64,000 nt of DNA, taken from positions 22,713-86,712 of the forward strand of contig CAVOQD010000020.1 of assembly GCA_963698255.1 (NCBI GenBank), in the 5' to 3' direction. The position numbers and the translations under genes were made by a program. The notes under the pieces are model-generated. The model saw only the letters and a program-made list of their open reading frames with translations. It did no database searches and was not told where the DNA came from. The DNA is from JAWKOK01 sp963698255 (GTDB lineage: Bacteria > Chloroflexota > Anaerolineae > Caldilineales > Caldilineaceae). Shown piece after piece: positions 48,651 to 59,059 of the stretch (the first letter of the stretch is position 1; each line of letters begins with the position of its first letter).

Positions 48651-50720
48651 ATGTCACAACGGTCATTTCTAGATACGATTAGGCAGTTACGGTTGCCGGT
48701 CACGATAGCAATTCTGCTTGGCATCCTTGCATTGGCCCAGGACGGATCGCCGGCAATCGCAGCAGATCCGCCCAACCAGCCGTTCGATCTGATCTACTCT
48801 GCCGAAAATGTCAAGTACCGTATCGACCACTTCGGCGTCGGCATGCTGGGTACGACCACAGGCAATCTGACCGTGCCGGCAAATGTTGTCGATGGCACTG
48901 ACATCATCAAAGCCTATCTCATCTGGGCAGGACTCGGTCAGGACGACGATGGCGTCCTGTTGCAACGGGTCGGCGTCGGCTCGCCCCAGCGAATCCAGGC
49001 GGACCAAGTCTGGAATAACAGCACGTACGGAGGCCAGACCTGGGGCTGTTGCGGCAATGAGCTGAGCGTCTACGCCGCCGACATCACGGCCACCGACATC
49101 ATCACCCATGGCCCCACCGCGTCGATCTATACGGTCTCGGACATGGATATCCAACACGTTTCCGGCAGCGGCAATGTGGTCTCTGAGAACTGGGGCGTCA
49201 GCCTGCTCATCATCTTCGAGTCGGAATTTGTCAACCCTCGTGACGTTTTCGTCAAGCTCGGCAATGACGGGTTGTTCGCCGACTGGACAGGGTTAAACGG
49301 GCCGAACAGCGATGTCCAGTGCATGAATTTTGACGCTGCGCCCATCGCACGCAAGGCTGCGTTCGAAGTGATCGTCGGCGGCGTGGCCACGGACAAGCGA
49401 TTCAACGCACTTTGGGGCAGATCAGGCGATGAGCCCTACACCACCTACACGCCGAAACTAGGCGCCACCTGGAACCAGGACAGAGGCTTGATCAACCTTC
49501 CCCCCAACATCAACGGCATTGATCCGTCGCTTCAGGCGCTTGCCGAACCCACACAGGCAAACAATTTCACGTCGCCGTTTGACGACAGCTCGGGAGATGA
49601 GTGGGACGTATACAAACGCTTCGATGTGGACATTCCCGCCAACCATCATTGGGCCTGTCTCCAGGTCGAGTCGGCTTCCCAGGAGAATCGGCCGGATCTG
49701 CCTCCGATCGTGCCCGATTCGCCAACCAACGACAACGTACCCGCCAGCATCGGTTTCCTGGGCTTCATCGCCTATGTCGATGTCGCTGAAGAACCAGAGA
49801 TCGAGATCGTCAAGTATACCAACGGCCAGGATGCCAACGACCCCGATGGCGCAGATGTCCCCGTGATCGCACCCGGCGACACCGTCACCTGGACCTATGT
49901 GGTCACCAACATCGGCGCAATTGACATCAACGAGGAAGACATTTCGGTCACCGACGATGTGATCGGCACGGTCACAGCGATCGTCGACAAGGGCGACAAC
50001 GATGCCGTGCTCTCGCCCGGCGAGGTCTGGCGCTACCAGGCGACCGGCAGTGCCGTCAATCTGGTCAACCCGCCCGACGATCCGGATCTCAACCTGGTGG
50101 AGGACGTCTGTACCCAGGACGGGGCTCTGACCGTGCCGAGCACGGCCTACACCAACATCGGCGCCGTGACCATCCCCAGCATGCAGGACACGGACCCGTC
50201 GAGCTACTGCGCTCCGCAGCCTGAGATCGAGATCATCAAGTATACCAACGGCCAGGACGCCAACGACCCCGATGGCGCAGATGTCCCCGTGATCGCACCC
50301 GGCGACACCGTCACCTGGACATTCCGGGTGACAAATATCGGGCCAATTGACATCAATGAAGAGGATATTACGGTTACTGACAATGTCATCGGGCCGATAA
50401 CCATGATCGCGGACAAGGCCGATGGCGATGGCGTCTTGACGCCCAACGAAAGCTGGATCTATTTCGCCACCGGTCAGGCCCTTGATCTGGCCAACCCCGG
50501 CAACACCGCTGGACTGCAATTGGCGCCGAATGTCTGCACCGCCGGCGGTGCGGAGACCAGGCCCAGCACAGCCTACACGAATATTGGCACGGTCAACATC
50601 CCATCGATGGAAGATTCCGATCCTTCGAGCTACTGCGGTCCCGTACCCACGGGCATTGACGATGTAGACGAGCCATCCCGTCTCAACGTCAAGATCTACA
50701 TCCCGCTGCTCGTGCGTTAA
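48651..50720 (+). CDS. Secreted repeat protein with two 142-residue domains and IYIPLLVR tail (paralogue)
   Basis: 689 residues, intact. It is a close copy of 45735-48230: same signal peptide apart from the first residues (MSQRSFLDTIRQLRLP), same unknown domain and same tail, but only two repeats, at 49794 and 50220. Base identity is very high from about 48670 until about 18 bases past the stop, where similarity ends abruptly. GGGAGG lies about 8 bases before the ATG. It is probably an alternative surface fibre of different length. Confidence 0.85.
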   Translation: MSQRSFLDTIRQLRLPVTIAILLGILALAQDGSPAIAADPPNQPFDLIYSAENVKYRIDHFGVGMLGTTTGNLTVPANVVDGTDIIKAYLIWAGLGQDDDGVLLQRVGVGSPQRIQADQVWNNSTYGGQTWGCCGNELSVYAADITATDIITHGPTASIYTVSDMDIQHVSGSGNVVSENWGVSLLIIFESEFVNPRDVFVKLGNDGLFADWTGLNGPNSDVQCMNFDAAPIARKAAFEVIVGGVATDKRFNALWGRSGDEPYTTYTPKLGATWNQDRGLINLPPNINGIDPSLQALAEPTQANNFTSPFDDSSGDEWDVYKRFDVDIPANHHWACLQVESASQENRPDLPPIVPDSPTNDNVPASIGFLGFIAYVDVAEEPEIEIVKYTNGQDANDPDGADVPVIAPGDTVTWTYVVTNIGAIDINEEDISVTDDVIGTVTAIVDKGDNDAVLSPGEVWRYQATGSAVNLVNPPDDPDLNLVEDVCTQDGALTVPSTAYTNIGAVTIPSMQDTDPSSYCAPQPEIEIIKYTNGQDANDPDGADVPVIAPGDTVTWTFRVTNIGPIDINEEDITVTDNVIGPITMIADKADGDGVLTPNESWIYFATGQALDLANPGNTAGLQLAPNVCTAGGAETRPSTAYTNIGTVNIPSMEDSDPSSYCGPVPTGIDDVDEPSRLNVKIYIPLLVR

Positions 50721-50775
50721 TGGCGCCGCACGGCTAGATAGTCGCCTTCACACAATCCACGAAAACTTCACCATG

Positions 50776-50841
50776 ACAGATGCCGTCGAGTATCTCGACG
50801 GCATCTGTTAATTGGCCGGCAGCCGCAATATGCGGCTGCCG
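50776..50841 (+). terminator. Two consecutive hairpins after the second repeat protein
   Basis: Stem 1 pairs ACAGATGCCGTCGAG with CTCGACGGCATCTGT (50776-50808) and is followed by TTAATT. Stem 2 pairs CGGCAGCCGCA with TGCGGCTGCCG (50817-50841). The first is a plausible terminator; the second has no T-run. Confidence 0.65.
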
Positions 50842-50965
50842 ACACCGATCTGGACGCCGGGACCGAACGCGAATCGACACGGCCTTGCATCTGAATCGCA
50901 TTCCGACTTACAATTCTGACTGAACACGCAACAGGATTCGCCAACCATAGAGGAGTAACCAATCC

Positions 50966-52024
50966 ATGCCGCCTGTGAAACTGGGCGTGATCGGCTGTGG
51001 GGTCATCGGCAGCAAGCACATTGAGGCAGCCGCCGGTGCAAAGCAGATCGACCTCGTTGCTGTCGCCGATCTTCGACGGGAACTGGCCGAGGAGTCGGCC
51101 AGTCGTTTCGGTGTCATCAAGGCCTACTCCGATGCCCAAGAACTTCTGGCCGACCCGGAGGTCGAGGCCGTGGTCCTGGCCATGCCCGCCTTCATGCGCA
51201 CGTCGCTCGCGCTGAAGGCCTTCGCCGCCGGCAAGCATGTGCTGACCGAGAAACCCGTGGCCATGAGCAGCGACGAAGTACGCAGGATGCTGGCCGCCCA
51301 GGGCGATCTGGTGGCCGCCTGCGCCTCATCGCGCATCCGCTTCTTGGCCGGGACCGATGCCACGACTGAGTTCATCGCCACCGGAGCACTGGGGAACCTG
51401 CGCGTTGTGCGATGCCGGGCCATTGGCCAAGCCGGCCTGCCGCCCGAGTCCACGCCGCCGGCCTGGCGGCTGAGCCGTTCGCTCAACGGCGGCGGCATTC
51501 TGGTCAACTGGGGCTGTTACGATCTGGACTACCTGCTGGGCATCACCGGCTGGAGGCTCCAGCCTGAGACAGTGCTGGCCCAGACCTGGACGACGCCCGC
51601 AGTTTACGCTGACTACGTCGCGCCCGGCTCCGATGCCGAAACCCATGTGACCGCGCTCATCCGCTGCGCCGGCGGCACAGTCATCACCTACGAGCGTGCG
51701 GAACTTGCGGCTGCAAAGCAAGAGATGACCTGGGAGATCATCGGCGACCGCGGATCGTTGGTCTTGGAGATGATGCCGTCGGAAGAGAAGGAGACGATCT
51801 TCATACGCGCCGACGCCAAACTCGGCGCCGTGCAAGAAACCATTTGGAACGGCAGCGACTCCTGGACCGCGGGACACATCGGTCCAGTCACAGATTTCGT
51901 CAACGCCATCCAGACCGGCGAGACGCCCAAGACCGATCTGCATCGCGCCCTCATCATCCAGGAAATCACTGACGCTGTCTATCGGTCGGCGGAGATCGGT
52001 GAGGCCGTTCAACTCGCGCGGTAG
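50966..52024 (+). CDS. Gfo/Idh/MocA family oxidoreductase (second, intact)
   Basis: 352 residues. Rossmann motif KLGVIGCGVIGSKHIEA, then VVLAMPAFMRTSLAL and HVLTEKPVAMSSDE with the family Lys. The C-terminal domain has GGGILVNWGCYDLDYLLG, where an Asp in the usual position of the family His-containing motif is visible. GAGGAG lies about 10 bases before the ATG. It is followed by an isomerase 76 bases downstream, repeating the gene order seen at 10753 and 12833. Substrate probably a sugar or polyol; not readable. Confidence 0.9.
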   Translation: MPPVKLGVIGCGVIGSKHIEAAAGAKQIDLVAVADLRRELAEESASRFGVIKAYSDAQELLADPEVEAVVLAMPAFMRTSLALKAFAAGKHVLTEKPVAMSSDEVRRMLAAQGDLVAACASSRIRFLAGTDATTEFIATGALGNLRVVRCRAIGQAGLPPESTPPAWRLSRSLNGGGILVNWGCYDLDYLLGITGWRLQPETVLAQTWTTPAVYADYVAPGSDAETHVTALIRCAGGTVITYERAELAAAKQEMTWEIIGDRGSLVLEMMPSEEKETIFIRADAKLGAVQETIWNGSDSWTAGHIGPVTDFVNAIQTGETPKTDLHRALIIQEITDAVYRSAEIGEAVQLAR

Positions 52025-52100
52025 CCGCAGAGTTCAAGATGCCTTTCTTGCCACAGATGACACTACATCAGATCCCAACACCCAATCGAGGAGACCCCAA

Positions 52101-52899
52101 ATGCACTACGCGTTCATGAGCTTTTCTTGCCCCGAACTGACCTACGATGAGATGCTGGCTGCGGCCGTCGAGTACGGCTACGACGGCATCGAACCCCGCA
52201 CAGCGGCCGGCCATGCCCACGGCGTCGAGTTGACGGCCAGCCCGGCCCAGCGAGCCGAGTTCAAGGCCAAGGCCGAGGCAGCGGGCATCGACAACTGTTG
52301 CCTGGCCCTCTCCAGCCGCTTCGCCGATCCGGCCACGGTCGACGAAACTGTGGCCGAAACTCGCCAATACATCGATCTGGCCGCCGACATCGGCGCGCCC
52401 ACTATCCGTGTCTTCGGCGGCAAACTGCCGGACGACGTCACACGGGATGAAGCCATCGAAGGCGTGAGCGCTGCCCTGGCTTCGCTGGCCGACTACGCCG
52501 CCGAACGGGACGTTCTCATCTGCCTGGAGACCCATGACGACTGGTGCGATCCGAACCATGTGGCCGCGGTCATGCAGAACGTGGATCATCCGGCGGTGCG
52601 CGTCAACTGGGATGTGCTGCATCCGCTACGCGTCTGCGGCATGGACTTCGCCGAGGCCTACGCGCTGCTCAAGCCGTGGATCGCACACACCCACGTCCAC
52701 GATTCGACCTTCGATCCGGCCAATGTGGGTAAATTTGACTATGTGGAAATGGGAACCGGCCTTGTTGACCATCGACCGGTGATCGCGCCTGCTACAGGCC
52801 GATGGCTTCGACGGCTATCTGAGCGGAGAATGGATCAACTGGGAACCGTATGATGTGCATTTGCCGCGTGAGATTGTGATCATGAAGTCGTACGAATAG
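52101..52899 (+). CDS. Sugar phosphate isomerase/epimerase, TIM barrel (one frameshift)
   Basis: Starts MHYAFMSFSCPELTYDEM, with GAGGAG 7 bases upstream. Metal-site motifs are VLICLETHDDWC (Glu), VRVNWDVLHPLR (Asp), HTHVHDSTFD (His, Asp) and, after a frame change near 52790, YLSGEWINWEP (Glu). Joined length is about 265 residues. It is the second oxidoreductase-isomerase pair of the window and probably acts on a keto-sugar product of the neighbouring dehydrogenase. Confidence 0.85.
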
Positions 52900-54126
52900 G
52901 GGTGTGCTGCAACTGCGTGTACGGGACAGGTCTTGGACGACCTGTGCCCACTACAGTTCGTCACGCATGATCCTACTGCATCACGCAGCATTCCTACCTT
53001 CCGACGCGCCCGCCGCTCGCGTGCCGCGGCCGCCGCGTCGATCGAGGCCTGGGCCAGCGGTACCTGCTTGGCGGCCAGATGCTCTTCGATGACGTTGGGG
53101 ACGACCTCACGAACTGCTTCGGAGCCGGTGTAGTCATCCACGGCCCGACGCATGGCCTCGATGTTGGCCAGCTTGGTGTGCTGGGGCAATGAACAGCCCG
53201 GCGCAAGGATATCCACACCCTTGCCCAGACATTCCAGCGACGCCTGGTAGACGCTGTCTGACGTCCCTTGCAGCAGAAACTCCACGGTCGGCACATAGCC
53301 GGCCAGCGCCACCTTGCCCTTGAGGTGTTCGCGCGCCTGGTGGATGTCACAGCCCTCGTCGAAGCTGTAGGCCGTGGCCCCGGTCTCGGCGATGAAGGGC
53401 AGATGGCCGGTCGAGTCGCCGCAGATGTGCAGAATGGTCGGGGCCGGGATGGCCTCACAGATGCGCTTGTGGTAGGGCGCGATGAAGTCTCGGTAGTTGG
53501 GACCCGAGATCAGATCGCCGGAACAGGTCGCCTCGCCGATGAGGATGGCGTCGGCCCCGGCCGCAACCTGGGCTGTGCCGTAGGCAATGGCCAGGCCAGT
53601 CAACTCCTCCATGATCTGGTGAATGTAGTCCGGATTGGTGATCAGCCAGGGAAAGAGGTTGTCGAAGCCGAAGAGCTTGGCCGCCAGTGCAAAGGGGCCG
53701 ACAATCGACGAAACGATGGCAACGTCGTCGGCATATTTGTCTCGCAGCAGGCGGATGGCCTCCAGCACGACCGGCACCCGATCTCGCTCGAAAAAGTCCT
53801 CGGGAATGGACCAGTTCGTCGGGGTGGTTGTAGACGTGGCCGATCTCGGTCGGCAGCGTGTCCATGGTGCCGTAGTCCATGGGCGCGCCAAAGGTCTCGA
53901 CCTCGATGGTCATGCAGAAGGGCAGCTTGATGCATTCGACCCCGGCCACCTCCCACACCGACGCAGCCAGCGTGGCCAACTGTTCGGCATCGCTGTGGGC
54001 CGCCGGCCAGAAGACGCCGGTCGCCTCCATCATCTCCACCGTGATCCCGGTGACGACCGCGGCCACCGGTGGCCGATCGACCTGCTGCTGAGTCAATGCC
54101 TTGATAAAGCGCTCTTTTGCATTCAC
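52815..54126 (-). CDS. Uroporphyrinogen decarboxylase family protein, MtaA/CmuA-like methyltransferase (one frameshift)
   Basis: It starts at GTG 54126 with AGGAGA about 7 bases upstream: NAKERFIKALTQQQVDRPPV. The frame breaks near 53815 and continues with IPEDFFERDRVPVVLEAI. The zinc/corrinoid-methyltransferase marks ILHICGDSTGHLPFIAETG, AYSFDEGCDI and VDILAPGCSLPQ fit MtaA/CmuA rather than heme-pathway HemE. Such enzymes move methyl groups between corrinoid proteins and thiols or folates. The last 60 residues (after ARERRARRKVG) look unconserved and overlap the isomerase on the other strand, so another indel near 52985 may hide the true stop. No corrinoid protein gene is near. Confidence 0.8.
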
Positions 54127-54197
54127 GGGAGTCTCCTATTGTCAGTGCTGTGGTTGATACTCAACTGAAGTATAGCATTAATGCCACTCGTGTTGGT

Positions 54198-55655
54198 TCA
54201 TGGATTGCTGACGCTCTTGGCGGCTTTGTACGCATCCGAATGTACGCCGGCGCGCCCAGCGGTGATCGACGATCGGAAGCGGGTAATCCTCTCCGAGGAG
54301 GCAGCCTACGGCGGCCTGCTCCAGCGGCGTCAGCTTCCAAGGCTCATGGATAGAGGCCGTTGGGACGTCTGCCAATTCAGGCGCCCACTTGCGCACATAG
54401 GCGCCATCGGGATCAAACTTCTTGCCCTGCGAGATCGGGTTGAAGATGCGGAAGTAAGGGGCGGCATCGGTGCCCGTCCCGGCCGACCACTGCCAGCCGC
54501 CGTTGTTGGCGGCCGGATCGCCGTCGAGCAACTGTTGCATGAACCAACGCTCGCCCCAGCGCCAGTCGATCAGCAGATCCTTGACCAGGAACGAGGCTAC
54601 AACCATACGCGCCCGATTGTGCATCCAGCCCGTGGTCAGCAACTGGCGCATGGCCGCGTCGACAAAGGGGTAGCCGGTTCGGCCCAGACACCACGCTTCG
54701 AAATCCGACTCGTCGTTTGCCCAGGCGATTGCGTCGTACTCGGGTCGAAAGCTGCCGGAACGTACGTGGGGGAACTCGGCCAGGATATTGATGTAGAAGT
54801 CGCGCCAGATGAGCTCGCTGAGCCAGGTCTCGGCCCCGGCACGCGCTGCGTCGGAAGGCGCATCGGCCATGGCCCCGTAGGCAGCGACAGCGACAGTCCG
54901 TGCCGAGATCATGCCGAAGCGCAAATAGGGCGACAGGCTAGAGGTCGCATCCAAATCGGGACGATCCCGGTTGGCTCGATAGCTGAAGATGGGTGGAGAG
55001 GCCCCACCGGTGAACGCACGCAGCCGCGAAAGCGCCACCGCTTCGCCTGCTTGCCATACCTGGCCCGACCCGGCATCCTCATCCGGCAGATCGTTCCTGC
55101 CATGAGGAATCGAGACCGACTCGACATCGAGCGGCGTGCTGATTCTCGTCAGGCGCAGGGAGCAGGTCAGCAGGCGTTCAGGCGCGCATCGTCTTTCCAT
55201 CGACGACTGTACGGCGTGAAGACGGTGTAGGGCAATCCGTCGGCCTTGCGCACGGAACCGACGGGCCGAATGGCCAGACCTTCCACAAACTCAACAGCAA
55301 CGCTGTCAAGCGCACGTTCGACCCGCTTGTCGCGCCGCACGGCGTAGGGAGAGACGTCCTTTTCGGCAACGACCGCGACGGCACCCTGCTCATCGCATAG
55401 CCGGCGCAGTACATGGCCCGGCTCTCCCTCACGGACGATCAGCCGGCTGCCACGGGCACGCAGATCGTCATCAAGCGCACGCAGCCCATCCATCAGAAAA
55501 GCGATACGTCTGGCGCCGGCGTAGTTCGAGTTGAGCAGGCGCGGGTCGAGCACAAAGAGAGGCAACACCTGATCGCCGATTTCCATTGCCCGAGAGAGGG
55601 CCTGATTGTCGGCCAGCCGGAGGTCGCGACGGATCCACCAGATTGCTACAGTCAT
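54198..55655 (-). CDS. phr: Deoxyribodipyrimidine photolyase (class I CPD type; two frameshifts)
   Basis: The N-terminal alpha/beta domain starts IWWIRRDLRLADNQALSRAM; a frame change near 55170 leads into the FAD domain: LSPYLRFGMISARTV, WLSELIWRDFYINIL, GRTGYPFVDAAMRQLLTTG, NNGGWQWSAGTGTDAAPYFR and FNPISQGKKFDPDG. A second change near 54240 restores the usual end DAYKAAKSVSNP with stop at 54198. About 485 residues, normal for the family. It repairs UV pyrimidine dimers with blue light and reduced FAD. Its ATG overlaps the stop of the CrtI-like gene by 4 bases. Confidence 0.9.
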
Positions 55656-57218
55656 GGCATGGCCTCCAAGGTCGCCGCCTGGTGTTCATCCGAATCGATC
55701 GCCTGTCCCGACGCCTCGCTCGACACACCCAGTTCAGAGAGGATCGATCGCGCCACCCGCATGCCACCCAGCGCCACCGCCGCCGTCGACTGGCCGGGAA
55801 AGATGCTGTCGCCGACCATCCACAGATCGGGTCCCAATTTTGGCGCCCAGGTTCGAAAGAGGTTGGTCTGAGGAAAGCCGCCGACCCAGCCCTGAAAACG
55901 GCGCGTGAACCGGTGAAAGGTCACCGGCGTGCCGGGCAGCAGAAGTGTCGTCGCCGCGCGGATGCCGGGCAGAGCAAGCTCGGCAGCGTCCATCATCTTT
56001 GCGGCGTAGGCATCCCGACGCGCCTCGTACTCAGCGGGATCGTCGGCGTACAACTGCCACCAGGGAGCCAGCGCCGTGTGGGTGCTCAGGGTCAACGCCC
56101 GCTGTCCGACAGGCGCACGCCCTTCATCCCAGTCGGGGCTTATGGAGAGGAAGACGCTGTTGCCCTCGCCCAACGGCTCGCGCTGGATGACCTGCGTGTG
56201 GAGAGGCGAATCATCGGGCAAAACTGTCTCATCAATGCCGGCATAGACAGTGAACGCGCCCCAGGCATCCTTGGGCAAGGGCCCCAGGTTGCGCAGTTTG
56301 GCCGGACCGACTTCGCCCATCAGCGGGGCGATGTTCCAGGGCGGCAGGTTGGCGATGACCAGATCGGCTGGAATCGAGAGGCCGCGCTTGGTCTCGACCG
56401 CCGTTGGTCTACCATCTTCCATGACGATGCGGGTCACTTCCTGTCGGTAGTGCACTTCGCCGCCCTGGGCAATCAGGGCATCCGCCAACTGTTGCGCCAG
56501 GCCGCCCATGCCGCCGGTCAGGTGCACCACGCCCCGCCGGGGCAGGTCCAGAGCGGACGCGCCGTAGAGCGCATTGGCCTGAGTGCTGGTGGTCTGCGCG
56601 GCGATCAGCAACTGAGCATCGACAAACAGTCGTAGTGACTCAGATGCCCCGTTCAGATGCGCGCTGACCGGGCGTGCCAGATCGGCCAGCAAGGACGGAC
56701 GCAGTGCCGCTGTCTTGCTTGCCGCCAGCCAGCCCAGACCGTCGCCTGCCAGAGAGAGCGCTTCGCTCAGGCTCTGCGGAGGCCAGGCCGGGCTGCGTAG
56801 CGCCAGATCCCAGAGCAGATCGGCGGTCTGCTCCTGCCAGCGCCAGAAGGGTTCCGCCCGACTGCCGAACGCACGCTCGCGCTCGGCCCAGCGCCGCTCA
56901 TCGCCGTAGCGGGTGACAGTCTGGCCATCGGGCAGACGAACGTTCATGGCACGCTTGGCGGGTCTCGCGCGTCCACGATTCGATGCCCGCAGCCTGTGCG
57001 ACGCGATCCATGGGGCCGCCGGGATAGAAGCCGCCGGCCAGCGTGGCCCCGGCGTCAAACCGAAATCCCTGATGGAAAAAGGTCCCGGCACACCCGCCGG
57101 GATAGATGTGCGCTTCCAGCACGGTGACCTGGAGGCCGGCCTTGGCCAATAGCACCGCGGTGGTCAGCCCGCCGATGCCGGCGCCGATGACGACGACATG
57201 GGGTGAATCCTTGCTCAT
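55652..57218 (-). CDS. CrtI-like FAD-dependent oxidoreductase (one frameshift)
   Basis: FAD-binding start VVVIGAGIGGLTTAVLLAKA, then AHIYPGGCAGTFFHQG (phytoene-desaturase family). The frame changes near 56970 and continues with AMNVRLPDGQTVTRYGD, HLTGGMGGLAQQLADALIA, DLVIANLPPWNIAPL and the C-terminal WMVGDSIFPGQSTAAVALGG. About 520 residues. Family members desaturate or isomerise carotenoids or act as retinol-saturase-like reductases. No phytoene synthase is nearby, so the substrate is unsure. Translation appears coupled to the photolyase, which suggests a joint response to light. Confidence 0.85.
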
Positions 57219-57235
57219 TCGTTCGATCCTCTCTT

Positions 57236-59059
57236 CTAGGCCATCGCAGGGGCCACCTGATGCTGTTGGAGGGCGGCGTAGTATCCGCCTTGGGCCACGA
57301 GCGTCTCATGGTCGCCATCCTCCACGATCTGCCCTCGCTCCATGACAATGATGCGGTCCACATTGCGGACCGTGCTGAGACGGTGGGCTATCACAATACT
57401 CGTGCGCGTGCTCAGTATCCGATCCAACGCCTCCTGGATCAGGGCCTCAGTGGTTGTGTCGATGCTGCTGGTGGCCTCATCCAGGACGGAGACGCCATCC
57501 GGGCAGAGCGCCAGCGCACGGGCCAGAGAGAGCAGTTGCCGTTGCCCTTGAGAGAGGTTGGCGCCGTCCGGCAGCACTTCAAAGTCGTAGCCGCCCGGCA
57601 ACTGCCGGATGAACTGGTCCGCATTGGTATAGGCGGCAGCTCGCCCCACATCTTCATCGGACAGGTTTTCGTCGTAGAGACGGATGTTGAAGCGGATGCT
57701 CCCGGCCATGCAGATAGACTGCTGGGGCACCACCACAACGGATTGACGCAGGTCATCCAGGCTCAACTGTCGTAGGTCCACGCCATCGAGCAATATCTCG
57801 CCCTCCTGCGGATCGTGCTGGCGCGCCAGCAGACTGACCATGCTCGACTTGCCCGCGCCGGTCGCACCGACGATGGCGACCGATTGGCCGGGCGGAATTT
57901 TCAGCGAGACGCCGCGCAACACCGGTTCGTCGGGGACGTAGGCGAAATGAACGTCGCGGAATTCGATTGCACCTTGCAACGCCGGTATCGGAATGGGATG
58001 TTCCGGGCTGCGAATGGCCGGTTCCGTGTTCAGCATGTTGTAGATACGCTCGGCCGCGCCCAGCGCAATCTGTACAGCGTTGTACTCTTGCGAGAGACGC
58101 AGCACGGGCTGGAAGGCGCGTTCGGTGTACTGGATGAAGGCGACCAGCATGCCCAACGACGCCCAGCCCGCCAGCACACCCATACCGCCGCCGTAAAGAA
58201 CGAGCGCCAAGCCGACTGCTGCAAGCACTTCCTGTACCGCCAGAAAGAGCGCACTGTTCCAACGCAGGTTGATGAGCGCCTCGCGATAGCCGCTGTTGAA
58301 GTCGTCAAACTCCTCTTCGCTTTCGTCTTCTCGCCCGAAGAGTTGAACCACGGTCATGCCGTGCAGATGTTCGTTCATGTAGGCGCTGATGCGCGCCAGC
58401 GCAGAGCGTTCGCCGCTGGAGGAACGACGGATGCGCTTGCGGAAGTACCAGGTCACCACCGCCACCAGGGGCAGGATCGCGAGCGAAAGCAGCGCCAGTC
58501 GCCAGTTGAGGGCAAACATGACGACGACAATCACGATCAGGGTGACGCTCTCCACCAGAATCGTCACGATGCTGTTGGAGAGAACGGCGTTGAGGGTGTC
58601 GATATCGCTGGTCAGCCGGGAGACCAGATCGCCGGTCGATGTGCCGCCGAAGAAGGCCGGGTCCTGGGCCAGGATCTGATCGAAGAGGCGGACGCGCAGG
58701 TCGGCCAACGCACGCTGACCCGCATGTTGCAGGAAGTAGGTGAACCCGTAGGTCAGGACGAAAATGCCCAAGGCGGTCAGCCCGTAGATCAGTGCGATCC
58801 AGACCAGTCCGACCACATTTTTGTCAGCGATGGGTCCGTCGATGGCCTGTTGCAGCAGCAGCGGCGGCAGGGCATTGAGTCCGGAGACGCCCAACATCAG
58901 CATCAGCGCTATCACCATCCACCAACGGTAGGGCTTGAGCGCCTGTCCCAGCAGTTGGAAGAGCGCCGAATCCTGGCTGGAAAGATCGGCGATGCTGCGC
59001 TCGTCCGCGCGCCGTCGATCCTCAGCCTGTCGATCCAGTTCGCTGTTACCCATTGACAT
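57236..59059 (-). CDS. ABC exporter half-transporter (second subunit)
   Basis: 607 residues from the ATG at 59059, with GGGGAGGAGG upstream; ATG 59053 is also possible. A short charged N-terminus (ELDRQAEDRRRADERSI) precedes six helices, then a nucleotide-binding domain: GATGAGKSS, PQQSICMAGSIRFNI, signature NLSQGQRQLLSLARAL and VSVLDEATSSID, with His switch IVIAHRLST. All catalytic positions are present. It overlaps the end of the partner gene by 14 bases. Together they form a heterodimeric lipid or drug exporter of the BmrCD/TmrAB sort. Confidence 0.92.
   Translation of the reverse strand: MSMGNSELDRQAEDRRRADERSIADLSSQDSALFQLLGQALKPYRWWMVIALMLMLGVSGLNALPPLLLQQAIDGPIADKNVVGLVWIALIYGLTALGIFVLTYGFTYFLQHAGQRALADLRVRLFDQILAQDPAFFGGTSTGDLVSRLTSDIDTLNAVLSNSIVTILVESVTLIVIVVVMFALNWRLALLSLAILPLVAVVTWYFRKRIRRSSSGERSALARISAYMNEHLHGMTVVQLFGREDESEEEFDDFNSGYREALINLRWNSALFLAVQEVLAAVGLALVLYGGGMGVLAGWASLGMLVAFIQYTERAFQPVLRLSQEYNAVQIALGAAERIYNMLNTEPAIRSPEHPIPIPALQGAIEFRDVHFAYVPDEPVLRGVSLKIPPGQSVAIVGATGAGKSSMVSLLARQHDPQEGEILLDGVDLRQLSLDDLRQSVVVVPQQSICMAGSIRFNIRLYDENLSDEDVGRAAAYTNADQFIRQLPGGYDFEVLPDGANLSQGQRQLLSLARALALCPDGVSVLDEATSSIDTTTEALIQEALDRILSTRTSIVIAHRLSTVRNVDRIIVMERGQIVEDGDHETLVAQGGYYAALQQHQVAPAMA

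Noticed and set aside
49458..50519. Minus-strand open frame of 353 codons across the second repeat protein
   Set aside because: Shadow of the coding repeats; its own sequence repeats with the same period and has no start signal.
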